Shown: positions 11,809 through 23,654, counted from the first letter of the stretch. The stretch: DNA of 64,000 nt from Cladorrhinum sp. PSN259 (GCA_033725935.1 MU867088.1:185827-249826); one strand, 5' to 3'. The notes: a model not told the origin generated them from the sequence alone. Numbers and translations: made by a program.

Positions 11809-13792
11809 TTACATGTCCATAGACTCGGTACCGTTGGCACCAAAGTTGAAGCCAGCACCTGGCTGCTGAGCGCCATTAGCAGCACCGAAACCGAAGTGGT
11901 TGGGCTGGCCCATAGCCTCATCGGCAGCCTCCTCGTCATCAGAGAAGTACTTCTCAATGATGTTGTACGCCTTCATGTAAATCTCCTCGTTCGCGTTGGT
12001 CTGGCAATCGTGAATCTTCTCCATGCCGCCGCACTCCTCGATAAAGAGGGCATACCGATTGATAGCGTCGGCGCCCTCGCCGGCAGCCTGCTTGTCAAGA
12101 TCGCCAACCTTGAGGATGTTCTCCAGGCCATCAAGAGCAACCTGGATGATCTTGTTGTCGGGGCAGCCGAGAAGGTCGCAGAGCGGCTTGATGCAGCCCT
12201 GAGCGACGAGGTATCTTATTTGATCAGGCTTCTGAAGACCGCCAGAAGTGGCATTGCTGATGGCCCAGCATGCCTCCTTCCGAGTCTTGAGATCCCCATT
12301 GGACAGCAAATGAATCAAAGGAGGGATGATGTTGGCGTCAATGACCGACTGAATCTGGGCAGAGTTGCCAGCGGTGATGTTGCTAATGGTCCAGCAAGCC
12401 TCCTTGCGGATGCCATCCTTATTGGAACTAAGAAGGGAAAGCAAGCAAGGGAGAGCGCCGCAGTTGATGATGACCTGGGTCTGGACATCGTCACCGGTGA
12501 CGATGTTGCCGACGGAGCGAAGGGCGGGGGTCTGGACAGAGGTGGAGGCGTGCATGAGAAGCTCAACGAGACGGCGGGGAATGCCAGCCTCGATGACGGC
12601 CTGGATCTTGTCGTTGGCTCCATCGGAGAGATAAGAGATGGCCCAGCACGCATCAATCAAGACCTCGTCATCGAGCGAGTACACGAGCTTAGCGAGAATC
12701 GGCAGAGCAGGAGCAATCTAGGTAACCAGTCAGTATCGTGCTTATAAAAGAAGTAAAGATCGGAACATACCTGATTCCAGTCGGGCTGAGGGGTCTTGCC
12801 GCGGCAGAAGTTGCTGAGAGTCCAGGTGGCATTTCTGAGCATGCTAAGCTTGCGGCTGTCGCCGAGAAGGCTGAGAAGAGGGCGAAGAGCACCCTGGCTC
12901 AAGACGTAGTCACGGCACGTGGGGCTGTCGCCGGCAATGTTGCCGAGAGCCCAAACGGCCTGCTCCCGGACATCGGGCTCGGGGCTGTTGAGGAGCTCGA
13001 CGAAGATGGGAACGGCACCGGCTTCGATGACAACCTGGGTCTGCGAGGCAGAACCTGAGGCAATGTTGGTGAGGGCCCAAGCGGCCTCAAACTGCACAAG
13101 AGTGTGAGGTGAACGAAGGAACTCGACGAAGCGACTGACGACACCGGTCTTGATGACCTCCTCAATGGGGGGGTTGCGCTCCTTGCTGAGCAGTTTCCTG
13201 AACTTGGTAGTCGACTGAATCTGGAGATCGATCTGATCGGAGAATACGCCTTCGACCATCAGAGGGAGCTCCTCGCTCAACTGCAAACGACATGTTAGCT
13301 CTCTATTTTTATCAACAAGAATGCAGCGGTAGTGGCGGATTGAATTGCCCAGGCCAGGGGTGTGTTTCGCGGGGTGTGGTGCCGAATGCGGCCCCGGTTG
13401 CCCAGCAGGGACTGACTGCAGACAGCAAGCGGCGGGGTACAGGTGGGGTGGAAGCGAGCAGAGGATGATGATGCCGAAGCGCAAGGTCGACATCGCCCAG
13501 GGCGCCAGGGCTCATTGATGATGCCGATATGATAACAATAGGAAAGAAAGATACATACCTGGGACTCGCTGGGGGGATTCTCATCGTCACTATCGGGGGC
13601 AGCTCCCAGAGATGCGCCAGGCCTGTCGGCTCCGGTGCCAATACCACGGCGCTTGGCCAGGTTCTCCTCGCGCTTCTGCTTGCGGATCTCGACCTGCTGC
13701 TCCTCACGACGGCGACGCAGCTCATCGGGCTTGAAGGTGTTCTTGGCCTTGAACTGAGTACGGCGATGCTCGGGGATGTACCGTTCAGCCAT
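11809..13792 (-). CDS. Importin alpha (karyopherin alpha, Srp1/Cut15 family)
   Basis: Exons on the minus strand are 13792..13559, 13280..12771 and 12717..11809, with introns of 278 and 53 bp. The protein is 550 aa, the usual length. The N-terminus is an Arg/Lys-rich importin-beta-binding domain (about residues 2-55). About ten armadillo repeats follow, with the WxxxN-type motifs that line the NLS groove (for example AAWALTNIASG and AVWALGNIAGD). The C-terminus is Gly/Asn/Phe-rich and acidic. It is the adaptor that binds nuclear-localisation signals in the cytosol and ferries cargo with importin beta through nuclear pores. The junctions are supported by SQ|LSEELP and WNQ|IAPALP continuity. It is divergent from pot1, with 683 bp between start codons. 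The 278-bp first intron is unusually GC-rich and largely open in the exon-1 frame, but 278 is not a multiple of three. Confidence 0.96.
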
Positions 13793-14475
13793 GGTAGCGG
13801 TTGGGTTGTTTGGACAGGGAGATAAGGGGAGGGAGAGACGGAGAGTTGGAGAGTGACGGGAGAAGAAGGAAGAGAGAGGACCTCGTAATGGGGAGAGGTG
13901 CTTCTGAAATAGTTTTTGGGTTGTTGTTGTTGTTTTGTTCGTAACCCGTGTCAACTCTGCTCCAGTCAAAGTGTTGTGGATTTAGGTTTTGGACGATGAA
14001 AGAATTTGGAGGTTGCAAAACCGAAAATGAAATGGGCTCGTCCTTGCGCCTTGTGGTCCCCGCTGCTGCTGCCACTGCCCACTCACTGCCCACTTTGCCA
14101 GCCAGAAATGGATTTACCTTTTCTGTTTTTTGCCCCACTCCCCATCGAGTCAGCGCGGGGCCCTTGGTTGCCTGAGGCCAGCAATGGGGACAAAGCGCAG
14201 ATGGAATCTGGAATGCACGTGCCTTTGGAAGGACCATCCTCCCTTGAAAGACAAGCAGTTCCCCCCGGTCTGCACCCCACCTCAGCACATGTTTCCGCGA
14301 GAGATTGGCGATTGGGGCTTTCCGCTTTGAACGCGTCGTTCGCGTCTCTTTCAGCTTGGACATCACCACCACTTTCTCTCACAAAGGACACTCAAAATTC
14401 TCTCTCCTTTCCTTTTTTCTTTTCAAGTTTGAGACATTTCATCCAAGAGCAAAACTTTGACAACAATAAGCGGCA
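13793..14475. promoter_or_regulatory. Bidirectional importin alpha / pot1 promoter
   Basis: 683 bp between divergent ATGs. It contains ACGCGT at 14331-14336 and TCGCGT (inverse ACGCGA) at 14340-14345, about 145 bp before the pot1 start. Two ATTGG (inverted CCAAT) motifs occur near 14304-14316. A pyrimidine-rich stretch precedes the pot1 ATG, as is common for fungal transcription starts. Motif function is inferred. Confidence 0.5.
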
Positions 14476-16644
14476 ATGCCTCCTCCTCCTTTGCAGCTAG
14501 AGGAGCCATTTCCAGCCAATTTCACGGAAATCAGCAAAATTCGTGATGAAAAAGTCAAGGTTGGCAGTCTGATCAGCCTCATTGGGCTTGTGACGGATTG
14601 TCGAGCCCCCGTCCCTACATCCGGCACCGATCACAAAGCATGCTGGACCCTCACAGACATCTCAACTCAGGATGAGGCCGGCATCTCCTTCAACATTTTT
14701 CGCCCTGAGAAGGCCATGCCCCAGGTTAGCGCTAGGGACGTGGTTGTTCTTTTCAAGGTGAAGGTGCAGAGGTACCAAAACAACTTGTCGTTAGTCACCA
14801 ATCTTTTGACAACCATTCGGGTCTATAAGGCTTCAAGGATTCCAAGACCCCCCAGTTCTGCAAAGGTCGCCCTGGCACCAGCAGTATGTCCCAGGGATCA
14901 CCGTCCGGAACCCCCCGAGGAAGTCAATCGCTATGTTTCAGTGTTCTACCACCGCATTGAAAAGTACGGTCTTCCGGGTGAAGCCGAATTCAAGATAAAA
15001 GAAGAAATGTCACTGCACGTTAAGAACAAGTTCAGCCTCCTACGGGATGTGCAGGAGGGCAGGTTCTACGACATCATCGTCCGCATCGTTCGAGATCCCT
15101 ACTATGACCACGACCATAAAGCGACTCTTTATGTGTCAGATTACACTGAGAATCCCCATTTACATCTCCAAACATATGGTAGTCTCATTGAGTATGGAGG
15201 AGATCCGTGGGGCTATACTGATGTCGTCAAGAGAGAATGGGAAGGTCCCGACGGGAAGCGTTCAATACAAATCACTCTCTACCCTCCACATTCTAGCGTT
15301 CTTCTCGACGACGGCGTCAGAGTTGGGACGTGGCTACATCTACGCAACGTCCAGATAAAGCATGGCCGTGATGGGCAGTTTCTTGAAGGTTTCTTGAGGG
15401 AAGATCGCTCGTATCCCGACAAGATCAATGTCTCCATCATAGATCTAGAGTCGGCAACCCGAGAAGATATTGACCCTCGGCTCAAAGCAGCTGCTCAACG
15501 CTGGAAAGCCGCCGAAAAGGAAAAGAGAGACTATAAGAAAAGCATCGCAGAGGCCAAGGCCGCAGGCGAGAGTCTGAAGCGTAAAGCGTCAGAAGCAGCT
15601 CTAAATGAGAAGGAGGCCTCTAGGTTAAATGCCACGACACGCCGTAAACAGCAACGAACGGCCAAGGATAAGGAGAAGAGCAAAGAACAGAATCAGAAGC
15701 AGCCGGAACAACAATACCAACAGGTGAATCAACCAGCCATCGTCAAAGAGAAAAGTAAGGGCCGGCCGATCCAAAATGCCTCCCACCAACCTACAAAACA
15801 AGAAGACTCTGGCTCTGATCTCAATGGACAAATCACCTGCGAATCTTACTACGAACAATGCACAACAATCAAGGATATGTTGGAGCCCGCCTTCGCCGAG
15901 AAAGAGATCGACGGGAAACAAGTAACTCTCCCGCTTCCCTTCGTCAATCGGAAATACCAATCAAGAGTTCGGGTCGTCGATTTCTGGCCTACCTCACTGG
16001 AAGACTTTGCCGTCAGCCGAAAAGCGAACCGGTACGAATGTCTTTCTGATGACGGAGATGAGAGCTCCTCTGCTGAATCTGGAACTGGCGATGATGGGGC
16101 CTCGTCAAATCCAGCCCGTCGTCGGACGTGGGAATGGCGGTTTGCGCTGGAACTCGAGGATATATCACCGCTTTCGGGGGGGGCATCCCCCTCGGCGTCG
16201 TCACCAGAACAGTCTTCCCGTTTGTGGGTGATTATTAACAATGCCGCTGGCCAGTGTCTGACTAATCTTGATGCGACTGATTTGCGCAAGAAGCCTAGAG
16301 TCCTGGCGAAGCTTCGCGAGAAGATGACAGTCTTGTGGGGAAATCTCGAGGAGGTTCAGGAGGCTGGGCAAGAAGAAAATGCGCAGAATAAGAAGGCTGC
16401 TGCCCGGGAGAAGAAGAAATCAGAGGCCAAGTCCAACAAAGGGAAGAGTCTATTGGTGGTACCTAAGCCGACGCTCACGAGCTCAGATGTAGAGATGGAG
16501 GATGATGATACTGGTGGCGCAGAGGAGGTAAAACTCGATAACAAGCCTTTCATGTGCTGTATCTCGCAGTATGGGGTCAACGATCCCAACACGCAGAAGT
16601 GGGTACGGACGTTTGGAATGTTTGGTGTTCGGATCAGGGCTTGA
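14476..16644 (+). CDS. pot1: Pot1, telomere single-strand DNA-binding protein
   Basis: Single-exon 722-aa protein. Residues about 1-150 form a Telo_bind/Pot1 OB fold (opening with the FTEISKIRDEKVKVGSLISL region and ending near the NLSLVTNLLTTIRVY region). A second OB-like segment covers about 155-310. A Lys/Glu/Gln-rich linker (about 335-430) and a C-terminal region with further basic low-complexity sequence follow. Pot1 binds the G-rich telomeric overhang within shelterin, protecting chromosome ends and regulating telomerase. The ATG at 14476 directly precedes the Pro-rich start and gives a complete OB fold. No splice signals are needed. Upstream ACGCGT/ACGCGA motifs are consistent with G1/S-type control (inference). 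Confidence 0.92.
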   Translation: MPPPPLQLEEPFPANFTEISKIRDEKVKVGSLISLIGLVTDCRAPVPTSGTDHKACWTLTDISTQDEAGISFNIFRPEKAMPQVSARDVVVLFKVKVQRYQNNLSLVTNLLTTIRVYKASRIPRPPSSAKVALAPAVCPRDHRPEPPEEVNRYVSVFYHRIEKYGLPGEAEFKIKEEMSLHVKNKFSLLRDVQEGRFYDIIVRIVRDPYYDHDHKATLYVSDYTENPHLHLQTYGSLIEYGGDPWGYTDVVKREWEGPDGKRSIQITLYPPHSSVLLDDGVRVGTWLHLRNVQIKHGRDGQFLEGFLREDRSYPDKINVSIIDLESATREDIDPRLKAAAQRWKAAEKEKRDYKKSIAEAKAAGESLKRKASEAALNEKEASRLNATTRRKQQRTAKDKEKSKEQNQKQPEQQYQQVNQPAIVKEKSKGRPIQNASHQPTKQEDSGSDLNGQITCESYYEQCTTIKDMLEPAFAEKEIDGKQVTLPLPFVNRKYQSRVRVVDFWPTSLEDFAVSRKANRYECLSDDGDESSSAESGTGDDGASSNPARRRTWEWRFALELEDISPLSGGASPSASSPEQSSRLWVIINNAAGQCLTNLDATDLRKKPRVLAKLREKMTVLWGNLEEVQEAGQEENAQNKKAAAREKKKSEAKSNKGKSLLVVPKPTLTSSDVEMEDDDTGGAEEVKLDNKPFMCCISQYGVNDPNTQKWVRTFGMFGVRIRA

Positions 16645-16760
16645 GTTGTTATTTATTTTTCTCGTGGTTATTTTTATTTTGTTTTCTCTGTAAAGCATTT
16701 ATTCAAGGAGTTGGGGGCATACGTAGCAATTTTTTATGGAGTTTCTTAGGGGGTGCCAGG

Positions 16761-16761
<1 letters not shown>

Positions 16762-16800
<39 letters not shown>
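16762..16800. repeat. (CAT)13 microsatellite
   Basis: Thirteen uninterrupted CAT units, about 120 bp downstream of the pot1 stop. Confidence 0.97.
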
Positions 16801-16869
16801 TAATACCAGTCAAAGGAGTCAGGCGAAACAAAGGGCTGTCTGTAGGTATTGGGGATTTATCGGTCCCCA

Positions 16870-16870
<1 letters not shown>

Positions 16871-16934
<64 letters not shown>
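16871..16934. repeat. (CTA)~21 microsatellite
   Basis: About 21 uninterrupted CTA units about 230 bp downstream of the pot1 stop, 70 bp beyond the CAT repeat. Confidence 0.97.
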
Positions 16935-17235
16935 ATACCCTAAAAACACATAATTAAAACTATGTGTTGTTATCATGTATTTATCTAACTTGTAAACCGG
17001 ATACCTTGAATAAATTTTAGTCTCTAATCTCAACTAGAGGGGGGAATTCGAAAGGAAATAAACGAAGCAAACATGGACACCGGGCATCCACACCACTCAA
17101 AGCTTTCTTCAAGAACTAATAAAACCTTTACTGAAATCAGTTTCACTACCAAACACAAACAAAGATTATATAAAATCCTGAGCTTCTGAAATTCTGATGA
17201 TATAAATGTTCATAAAAAAGACGGAAGAGAAAAAC

Positions 17236-17276
17236 AAACAATTCTTCTCATAAAAGAAACAATTCTTCTCATAAAA
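17236..17276. repeat. Tandem duplication of a 20-nt unit
   Basis: The unit aaacaattcttctcataaaa occurs at 17236-17255 and again, identically, at 17257-17276. It lies in the 3' flank shared by pot1 and scc3. Confidence 0.9.
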
Positions 17277-17641
17277 ACCTCACTCAACACAAAGAGCGGA
17301 GTTCTTATGTATAGTTTACAAAGCCATATAATAATAATCCTAATCCTTCCTTTTTTTTTGTCCCACCAATCAATAAATCAATCAACAAAAACCACCACCA
17401 CCAAAAAAACCCCGCATGTTTCTTTTCCATTATTCTCCTTCATCAGTGTCATGTACCATCAAAACACGCAAGTACACAATAAAACGACAGAGAGAGAGAC
17501 AAAAGGTTCCCACGCCATCAAGTAAATTCTGTTGTTTTAAAGAAGCAGGAAAAACATAAACTCAAAGAAATGAAATGTACCCTCTCCCCCACCCAATTAC
17601 ACAACCCGCTCTCACACCCATTGATGATGACGACTACTCAT

Positions 17642-20600
17642 TCAATCCCCTATAACACTCTCATCTTCATCCATCTTATCCCCACCACCACCCCCTTCAT
17701 CCTCCTCATCATCATCCACGATCGGATCATCATCCAACAACTCCCGTCTCCTCAAATCCTCAACCGTCCCTTCCTCGGGCTGCTCTTCTTCCTCTTCATC
17801 TTCAACCTCTTCAACTCCCGAAAGTTCAGACCCCTGCTCATCATCATCATCGTCGTCGTCATCCCCAACAACAATCTCCTCGCTCAATTTGCTCTTCTTC
17901 CCTTTATTACCACCACCACCACCACCCTTCGCCCTTTCAACACCACCACTCGCCTCGGCACTAGCACTAGCACCAACAGTACCCTTTTTATTCCCCCCCT
18001 TAACCCCAACAGCAGCCGCAACCTTTTTCTTCCCAGAGGAAACAACCTTCTCGACCCTCTCCCTCAGCTTGCCCTCGTCCAAATACGCGACCGTCTCCTT
18101 CAAGTTATTCCCCAGCTTGTTCCGGTTCCTCAGCATCCTCTTCCTCAGCTTTCCCTGGCTCTGCTGAGGACCCTCGCAATCAACCATTTTGGCGAGTATA
18201 GTAAGCACGTACTTGCCCGCCAGCTCGCACAGCGCTCTTTCGAGCTTCAACTCCTTGGTCTTTTTCTCGAGAGGGGTCATTGCTTCGTCGTCTTCCTCGT
18301 CGTCTGACAATTCCTCGTCTATGGGGTCCTCGTCTTCTGCCGGTTCGTTTAGTGTCCGTTTGAGAGATTTAGCGTATGCTCGCTCGGCCGCGTCGAAGAT
18401 CTCGACTAGCTCGGTTATCAACCCGGAAACGATTGGTTCGAATAAGGGAGCGAGGATGGGATATTCCTTGGCTTGCACTGGACCTTGGCTGTTTTGTTGG
18501 ACCACTGCCTGGCGGAGTGTTGCGAACAAAACGTGGAGGTCGCAAAGACCGCCCGTGGAAAAGAGGCGCAAATCGTCGTTGGTACCGCGAGATGAGAGGG
18601 TCCAGATTAGGTTTCTAGAGTATTGATTGCGGAGGTAATTGAGGCGTTCGATCTCGCCCTTGTCAATATCCGCCCGGTTCTGGACTGCCCCGATTAAGAA
18701 GCGGGCCTTCCACATAAAGTAGAATTGGCATGCCTGAATGGCAAACGAGACTGCCTCGTCTTCTAGGTCGTCGAGGGTTTCGTCCACTTGGTCTAGTTTG
18801 CCGCGGTGTATGATCTTGATTAGCACTTCAATGGCTGGGTCAGAGGAATCATCGGATTGGCCCTCGGCTTCGAGAACTTCGATGCAGTTTGCGATGCTCG
18901 CGAGTTTGCTCATCTTGAGGAGGATGTTTCCGAGTTCAGTGATGGCTGGTGCTTCCATGTTTCCACGGACGCTGAGCTCGTTGTTCTTGTCGAAGTGTCT
19001 AAGAGCGTTGATGACGGTTTCCCAGAGATCAGCAATCTTACTGTCGGTAATCTCCTGAAGCTCGTCGGATTTGCGAGCGTGCAAGAGGGCAGCCGTGGCC
19101 TCAGCGAGAACGCCTCTGTCAACGTGTCTGTTGAATTGTGTGCAGACCTCGTCGAGCAGTCGGGTAAACGTTGTAGAGTCCTGGCGCAACTGCTGGAATA
19201 TATCAAGAGGGAGCGAGTGCTCAAGCCGTAATACTATAACAGCTGTGCTGGCATCCGCTCCAAACTTGTTCAAAAGGCGAGGAATGTTGGTCGCCAGGTG
19301 AATAGCCGACTCCTCTAGGCCGTCACCTCCATCTAGACGATGTTTTCTTCTGTTCCTGTCCGCCGCCTCGTGTCCGGAGGCCAAACTAAGTCTAACAGCC
19401 GAGGCAAGAACCTCAAGAAGAATAGACTCCTCCTTGCCTTCAGGCGCAACCGCAGTCTTGATAACCCTCTCGTTAGAGCGTTTCTTGGAAGACTTGGTCT
19501 TTGTGCTTGTAGAATGATCATGAAGCAAATAACCCGAGAGCAGCTCCCAGTTCTTGACCTGATCGATTTTCTCGTACAAAACCTGCGAGGCAAGAGATAT
19601 CCTCGTCTCTGACGCAACAGCCTGGATCATCTCAACAGCAATGTCCAGCCCGCGTGGCTGTACAGTGGTGTTTTCCTCTTCAAGCTGAGCATCGTACGCC
19701 GATAGAAGCTCCGCAAGACACTTGATGCTGACCCAGTCTTTGCGTGGCGTCGAGTAATCCTCTTCATCCTCGTCACCAAAGAACTCGTCCACGACTTCAC
19801 TGCCACCAATCTCCTCGACCTTTGTCTCGATCGAGTCGTTTACACAACCGGCGAAGAACTCAATGACGGCTCTCCGTATCCGAAGCTCCGAGTCGAAGAT
19901 CAAGCGGCCTACTGAGTCAATCTCGTCCGGTTCGAGCATACCCGCATCCTTGAGAATCTGGATGACAGAGATGGCGGCAACTCGGACGGACACATCTGAG
20001 TCCTTGGTGGCCATCTCCACCAGGCGCGGCCTGAATCGATCAATAAAGTGGCCCAGCTTCTCAGCGTCTCGCTTGAACAGCCGGGTAAGTTGTTTGACAG
20101 ACTCAAGTCTGGTTTGCGGCATCACATCAGACAACATCCAGCCCAGATATCGTAGATACTCTGGCTCCATGAAGAAAGTAGGAAGATTCCAAATCCATGA
20201 GCCAAGTGCCTCGACACACTCGGTACGAATCCTGGGATCGACGTCGCGATATCTGTGGACAAAAACAGTTGCAAAGAAGTCGATAATCTGCTCCTGGCAT
20301 ATTGATCGACTCTGGTTTGCCTCGTCCAAATTCTTCTGAATCGCTGCGATCCTCTCCTTGTTCTTGCCCTTGCGGCTTTTTTCGGCCTCAACCTGCTGAG
20401 TCATCCTGGTGATGCGATCGTCGAGCTTCTTTGCAATCTCGACCAGCGCGGCTTCCATGGCGAGAGCAACGGTGGTGGCGGTGTGTCTGAAGGGGCGCAG
20501 CGTCGATGAGGACATGGATGCGACCCATCTTGCGATGTTGTCCATTAGGGCAGAGTCCTTATATAGAACGTCGGTCTCGTGCATGACGGTCAATAGTGAT

Positions 20601-21474
20601 CTGAAGAACCCGATGAGCAGGTCGCGAAAGGATTTGCTCGACTTCGCTCTTGATATGAGGGGATAGTCGGTGATTCCCTCCTGTAGCAATATTAGCTTCT
20701 AATACATTTTAAAACCAGCAGCGCAGATCCGCTTACCTCAGTATAGACATTCTGAAGATCTGCCAGTCTGTTGGAGCAGTTTTCAGGATCCCGAATGTCA
20801 TCTGCTGTGACCTGCTGATCGCACCCGGCGGAGAGCAGAATGCAGTTTACAAGCTCGGTAATGGCACTAGCATCATCGGCTTGATACTTGTGGTACCACT
20901 CGGTCGCCACCTTATCGGAGGAGTCGCCAGATGTGAAAATATCAGCTGGATTAGAGTAGTGAAATTAGTAAGTGCACGGCACAACAAGAGACGAAAGATA
21001 TGTCTTGTACACACCATATAGACCCTCCTCCACGGGGCGCGCGATTGCCGCAATGCGAACCGTCTTCTTCGGTCTGCTGGGAAGATGGCCGATGATCGCA
21101 TCATGACCGCCAGCATCACCGTTGGTCTTGGGCTTCTTGGTCGCTGGTTTCCTTGGCTTTGCCTGCGAGGATGAGGTCTTCTTCTTCCTCTTTGCGGCGC
21201 GCCGGGGTTCTTCGGTCGCTGTCTCGTCTCCGTCGTCTTCATCATCGCTCAATGCGCCGGCATCAGCAGGCTCTTCGTTCTCGGCATCATCGTCGTCATC
21301 TTCATCATCATTATCGGCATTGCGCTTGCGTTTGCTGGCGACGGGCGCATCGGGGGTGAACTTGTTGGGAGCTTTGGAGACGCGTCCCGAGCGGCGCGCT
21401 GATGAAGTGGGAGCTGGCGAGCTCGTCGCGTTGTTATCTGAGGTCTCCATGAGTGGCTGTCGTGTGGTGGGCAT
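17642..21474 (-). CDS. Cohesin subunit Scc3/Psc3 (STAG/SA family)
   Basis: Exons on the minus strand are 21474..21015, 20945..20737 and 20680..17642, with introns of 69 and 56 bp. The protein is 1235 aa. The N-terminus is basic and acidic by turns, with several KR-rich NLS-like stretches. The conserved STAG domain starts near residue 224 (exon 3 begins EGITDYPLISRAKSSKSFRD). HEAT-like helices follow, then an acidic, Glu/Asp-rich C-terminal tail. Scc3/STAG binds the Rad21/Scc1 kleisin and DNA in the cohesin ring and is needed for sister-chromatid cohesion. Junctions are supported by GLY-ADIFTSGDSSDKVATEW and NVYTE|EGITDY. A second in-frame ATG lies eight codons downstream at 21450. A 12-bp palindrome centred on ACGCGT lies about 70 bp upstream of the start. 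Confidence 0.95.
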
Positions 21475-21542
21475 CACATTTGCGGGGGTGTCTTGGTGAA
21501 AATGCGAATCCGGGCAGAGTCGCGGGTTCGGGTTTTGGTCAA

Positions 21543-21554
21543 TTGACGCGTCAA
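21543..21554. promoter_or_regulatory. Palindromic MCB-like box upstream of scc3
   Basis: TTGACGCGTCAA is a perfect 12-bp palindrome containing ACGCGT, 69 bp upstream of the scc3 ATG at 21474. In yeasts ACGCGT is the MBF (Swi6/Mbp1-type) site of G1/S genes, including cohesin genes. Function here is inferred. Confidence 0.5.
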
Positions 21555-21813
21555 ATGCCCGGTGCGATCGCCAGATTATTTTGGCGGATTGGCCCTCCCT
21601 GCTGCCTGTCGACAAGCAACCCCCCACCAGCCAATCTGGTTGGCTGATATGCACTTAGCGGGGGTTCATCCGAGACGTCAACCCTGCACTTGCAACACAC
21701 CCCCTGCAGATTGTGACGCAACGTCCAATTAGGACTTGACATTTGACAAGGAAAGCAGCTGCAGTGCAGCTCTCGATGTTAACTTCAATTTGTTACAACT
21801 GTTATATTTCAGA

Positions 21814-22806
21814 TTACCGCACACACATGAGCGCATGATCTCCAAAGCTCTCTGCAATGCTCCCCTCCTCTTCCAGCATTGACCCTATCCATACCCGCCC
21901 AGCTTCAACCGAAGCGGACCCGAATTTGACCACCACGCAACCCCTTACATTGGCTGCCGACCAAAGAACCGTCTTGTCCCTTTCCATCTGAAGTCTCCCA
22001 CTTCTCCATTTCTGTCGCGGGGACATTTCAACTGGTGCCGCCTTCTTTGCGGCATCGCTTCGAAAATCCCTAGCTCCAAGCCTGGGCAGAGCAGCAAATT
22101 CTGCGAGGAAGAATTCCCCCAATGCCTTCATCAGAGGCCCTCTCAGAAGCAGTGTCCCCATCACACCCATGCCCTGCATTGAATCCCGCAGCATCGGCAG
22201 TTGTGGGTAAGCCTTGTTGCTGTCGAGAATAACAGCATCTCTGACCAGCAACCTGTCTTTAGATGTTGGTTCGTCGTCGTCAATGCTCCACATCTCATTC
22301 CGTCCGGTCCAGCGGGTGAAGCTCCAATCCTCCCCGCGCGCAGTGCGCCCTTGTGTGACCCAGTCTAACAGACATATTGAGGCGTCCTTGTGCAGTTTAA
22401 ATATCTGTGTTTGTTCGTACACGCTCCCTGCGAATGGCTGGACCGGGTCAGGCAGGAGACAGAGTGCTGCGCCAGGTGCAATGTTCACATGCATGGTCTG
22501 TCGTGTGACAATGTCGGGGGTAACCGAGTTGAAGACCTTGGTGTGCCCCTGAGTGACGATGGTCAGTCTGGCATTTGCCAGTACATCTACCTCCACCTTG
22601 ACATTGTCGCCAGCCACAAGACCGCCGCCGTATGAGAGTAAGAAGACGAGCACACTCTTGGTCTCTGAAGGGCGCGATGGTGAGATGAGCTTGAGCGGGT
22701 ACTGATATGAGAATGTCTCCAAGCCCGAGACACCTTCGGGGAGAAGTTTGGCGACAATGCGCCCCTCTCCGGGAGAGGATGAGGACTTGGGGAATGGCGA
22801 GTTCAT
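21814..22806 (-). CDS. Urease accessory protein UreD/UreH
   Basis: Single-exon 330-aa protein starting at the ATG at 22806 (MNSPFPKSSSS). UreD-family features include the SYGGGLVAGD segment, the VTQGHTKVF segment, LLPDPVQPFAGS and DWVTQGRTARGE. UreD works with UreF and UreG to assemble the bis-nickel centre of urease, so this gene supports urea use as a nitrogen source. It lies 339 bp from the scc3 start on the same strand, and divergent from a FAD monooxygenase. A perfect inverted pair of GATA motifs (CCGATAA-TCC-TTATCGG) is 218 bp upstream, fitting nitrogen-catabolite control by an AreA/NIT2-type factor (inference). The urease structural gene is not in the window. Confidence 0.93.
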   Translation of the reverse strand: MNSPFPKSSSSPGEGRIVAKLLPEGVSGLETFSYQYPLKLISPSRPSETKSVLVFLLSYGGGLVAGDNVKVEVDVLANARLTIVTQGHTKVFNSVTPDIVTRQTMHVNIAPGAALCLLPDPVQPFAGSVYEQTQIFKLHKDASICLLDWVTQGRTARGEDWSFTRWTGRNEMWSIDDDEPTSKDRLLVRDAVILDSNKAYPQLPMLRDSMQGMGVMGTLLLRGPLMKALGEFFLAEFAALPRLGARDFRSDAAKKAAPVEMSPRQKWRSGRLQMERDKTVLWSAANVRGCVVVKFGSASVEAGRVWIGSMLEEEGSIAESFGDHALMCVR

Positions 22807-23654
22807 GGCGCACACAGGTGATAAGTGAAAGTCATCACCTCATGGTGACCTATCGAAGACTCGGATCAGAGTTGACTGAAAACAGGGCCCGCGCTTCAAA
22901 GAAATTACTTCAGAATCTAGATGGGACCTCGATAGCAATTGCGTCAAGAAATGTGTTGTTGGGATGAGAGAGTCAACGAGTGAGGTGAGTGACATTTGAG
23001 ATGCCAAGAGATACTCTGTCCCACCGATAATCCTTATCGGCTGTATAAGTGAAGCTGCCCCGCGATCAAGCTTTCGTCGTCCCCTAGACTACCCCACCAA
23101 AGAACCCCTGTTCAGAAAGGTAGGTTGCCGTTGCAGTGATCAGAGTATGAGGATAGGGGGTTCTGGGTCCTTGTTTTCCCCTTCGGCTCTATATGTACAA
23201 AAGCAAAATTGGATGGAAATGAGGGGAAAAGCCGATCTCGCCTACCGTCCCCCGGAAAACGATTCTCTCTCTCTAGCTAGGTAAACATGAACCGGATCAT
23301 CGGGTCTCCCTCTCCCCCGCACCACGAAACAAATAACCCCACTCTGGTCCCTGATTGGCCGGCCCTTTATTGTCGCTGTACCAAGGGGAATCATTCGGGT
23401 GCCGTTTGGACTGTGAGTGAGTAAGTAGGTTTGGGTGTAAAGATATATAAAATATTCACACAAGTCTCAGAGTTTTCTTTGGATCTCATCTTGTCTTACC
23501 TTTTTTCCCCCGCTTTAATCTGAACGTTGTATTTGTATCTGGGTTTACATACATCAAAGCATGATATTATCCAGAACACATTTACCCCAAAGACACCACA
23601 ACTATCCTCATATCATCTGATTCCGACAAGACTTATACAGTGTCTAAAATAGCG
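22807..23654. promoter_or_regulatory. Divergent ureD / FAD monooxygenase promoter region
   Basis: 848 bp between divergent start codons. Besides the inverted GATA pair at 23024-23040, an ATTGG (inverted CCAAT) occurs near 23353. The last 150 bp before the monooxygenase ATG are pyrimidine-rich. No coding sequence seen. Confidence 0.45.
23024..23040. promoter_or_regulatory. Inverted GATA-factor site pair in the ureD/monooxygenase promoter
   Basis: CCGATAA, then TCC, then TTATCGG: 7-bp perfect inverted arms, each holding a GATAA core. It lies 218 bp upstream of ureD and 615 bp upstream of the divergent monooxygenase. Paired GATA sites are typical targets of AreA/NIT2-type nitrogen regulators in fungi; occupancy is not shown by sequence. 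Confidence 0.55.

Larger units (their letters stand above)
16645..17641. other. Convergent pot1 / scc3 3' flanks with microsatellites
   Basis: Tail-to-tail spacer of about 1 kb. It holds (CAT)13 at 16762-16800, a CTA run of about 21 units at 16871-16934, and two tandem 20-nt copies (period 21) at 17236-17276. The rest is A/T-rich UTR-like sequence without a gene. Confidence 0.6.

Noticed and set aside
11896..12747. 283-residue open frame on the plus strand
   Set aside because: Antisense to importin alpha armadillo repeats; no domain.
13281..13558. Coding alternative of the importin alpha first intron
   Set aside because: The intron frame stays open for a long stretch, but 278 bp is not a multiple of three and the translated segment has no importin features. 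A snoRNA inside it was considered; no convincing C/D box pair was found.
22811..22815. GTG start for ureD, nine bases before the ATG
   Set aside because: A non-ATG start is not needed; the ATG at 22806 fits the family.
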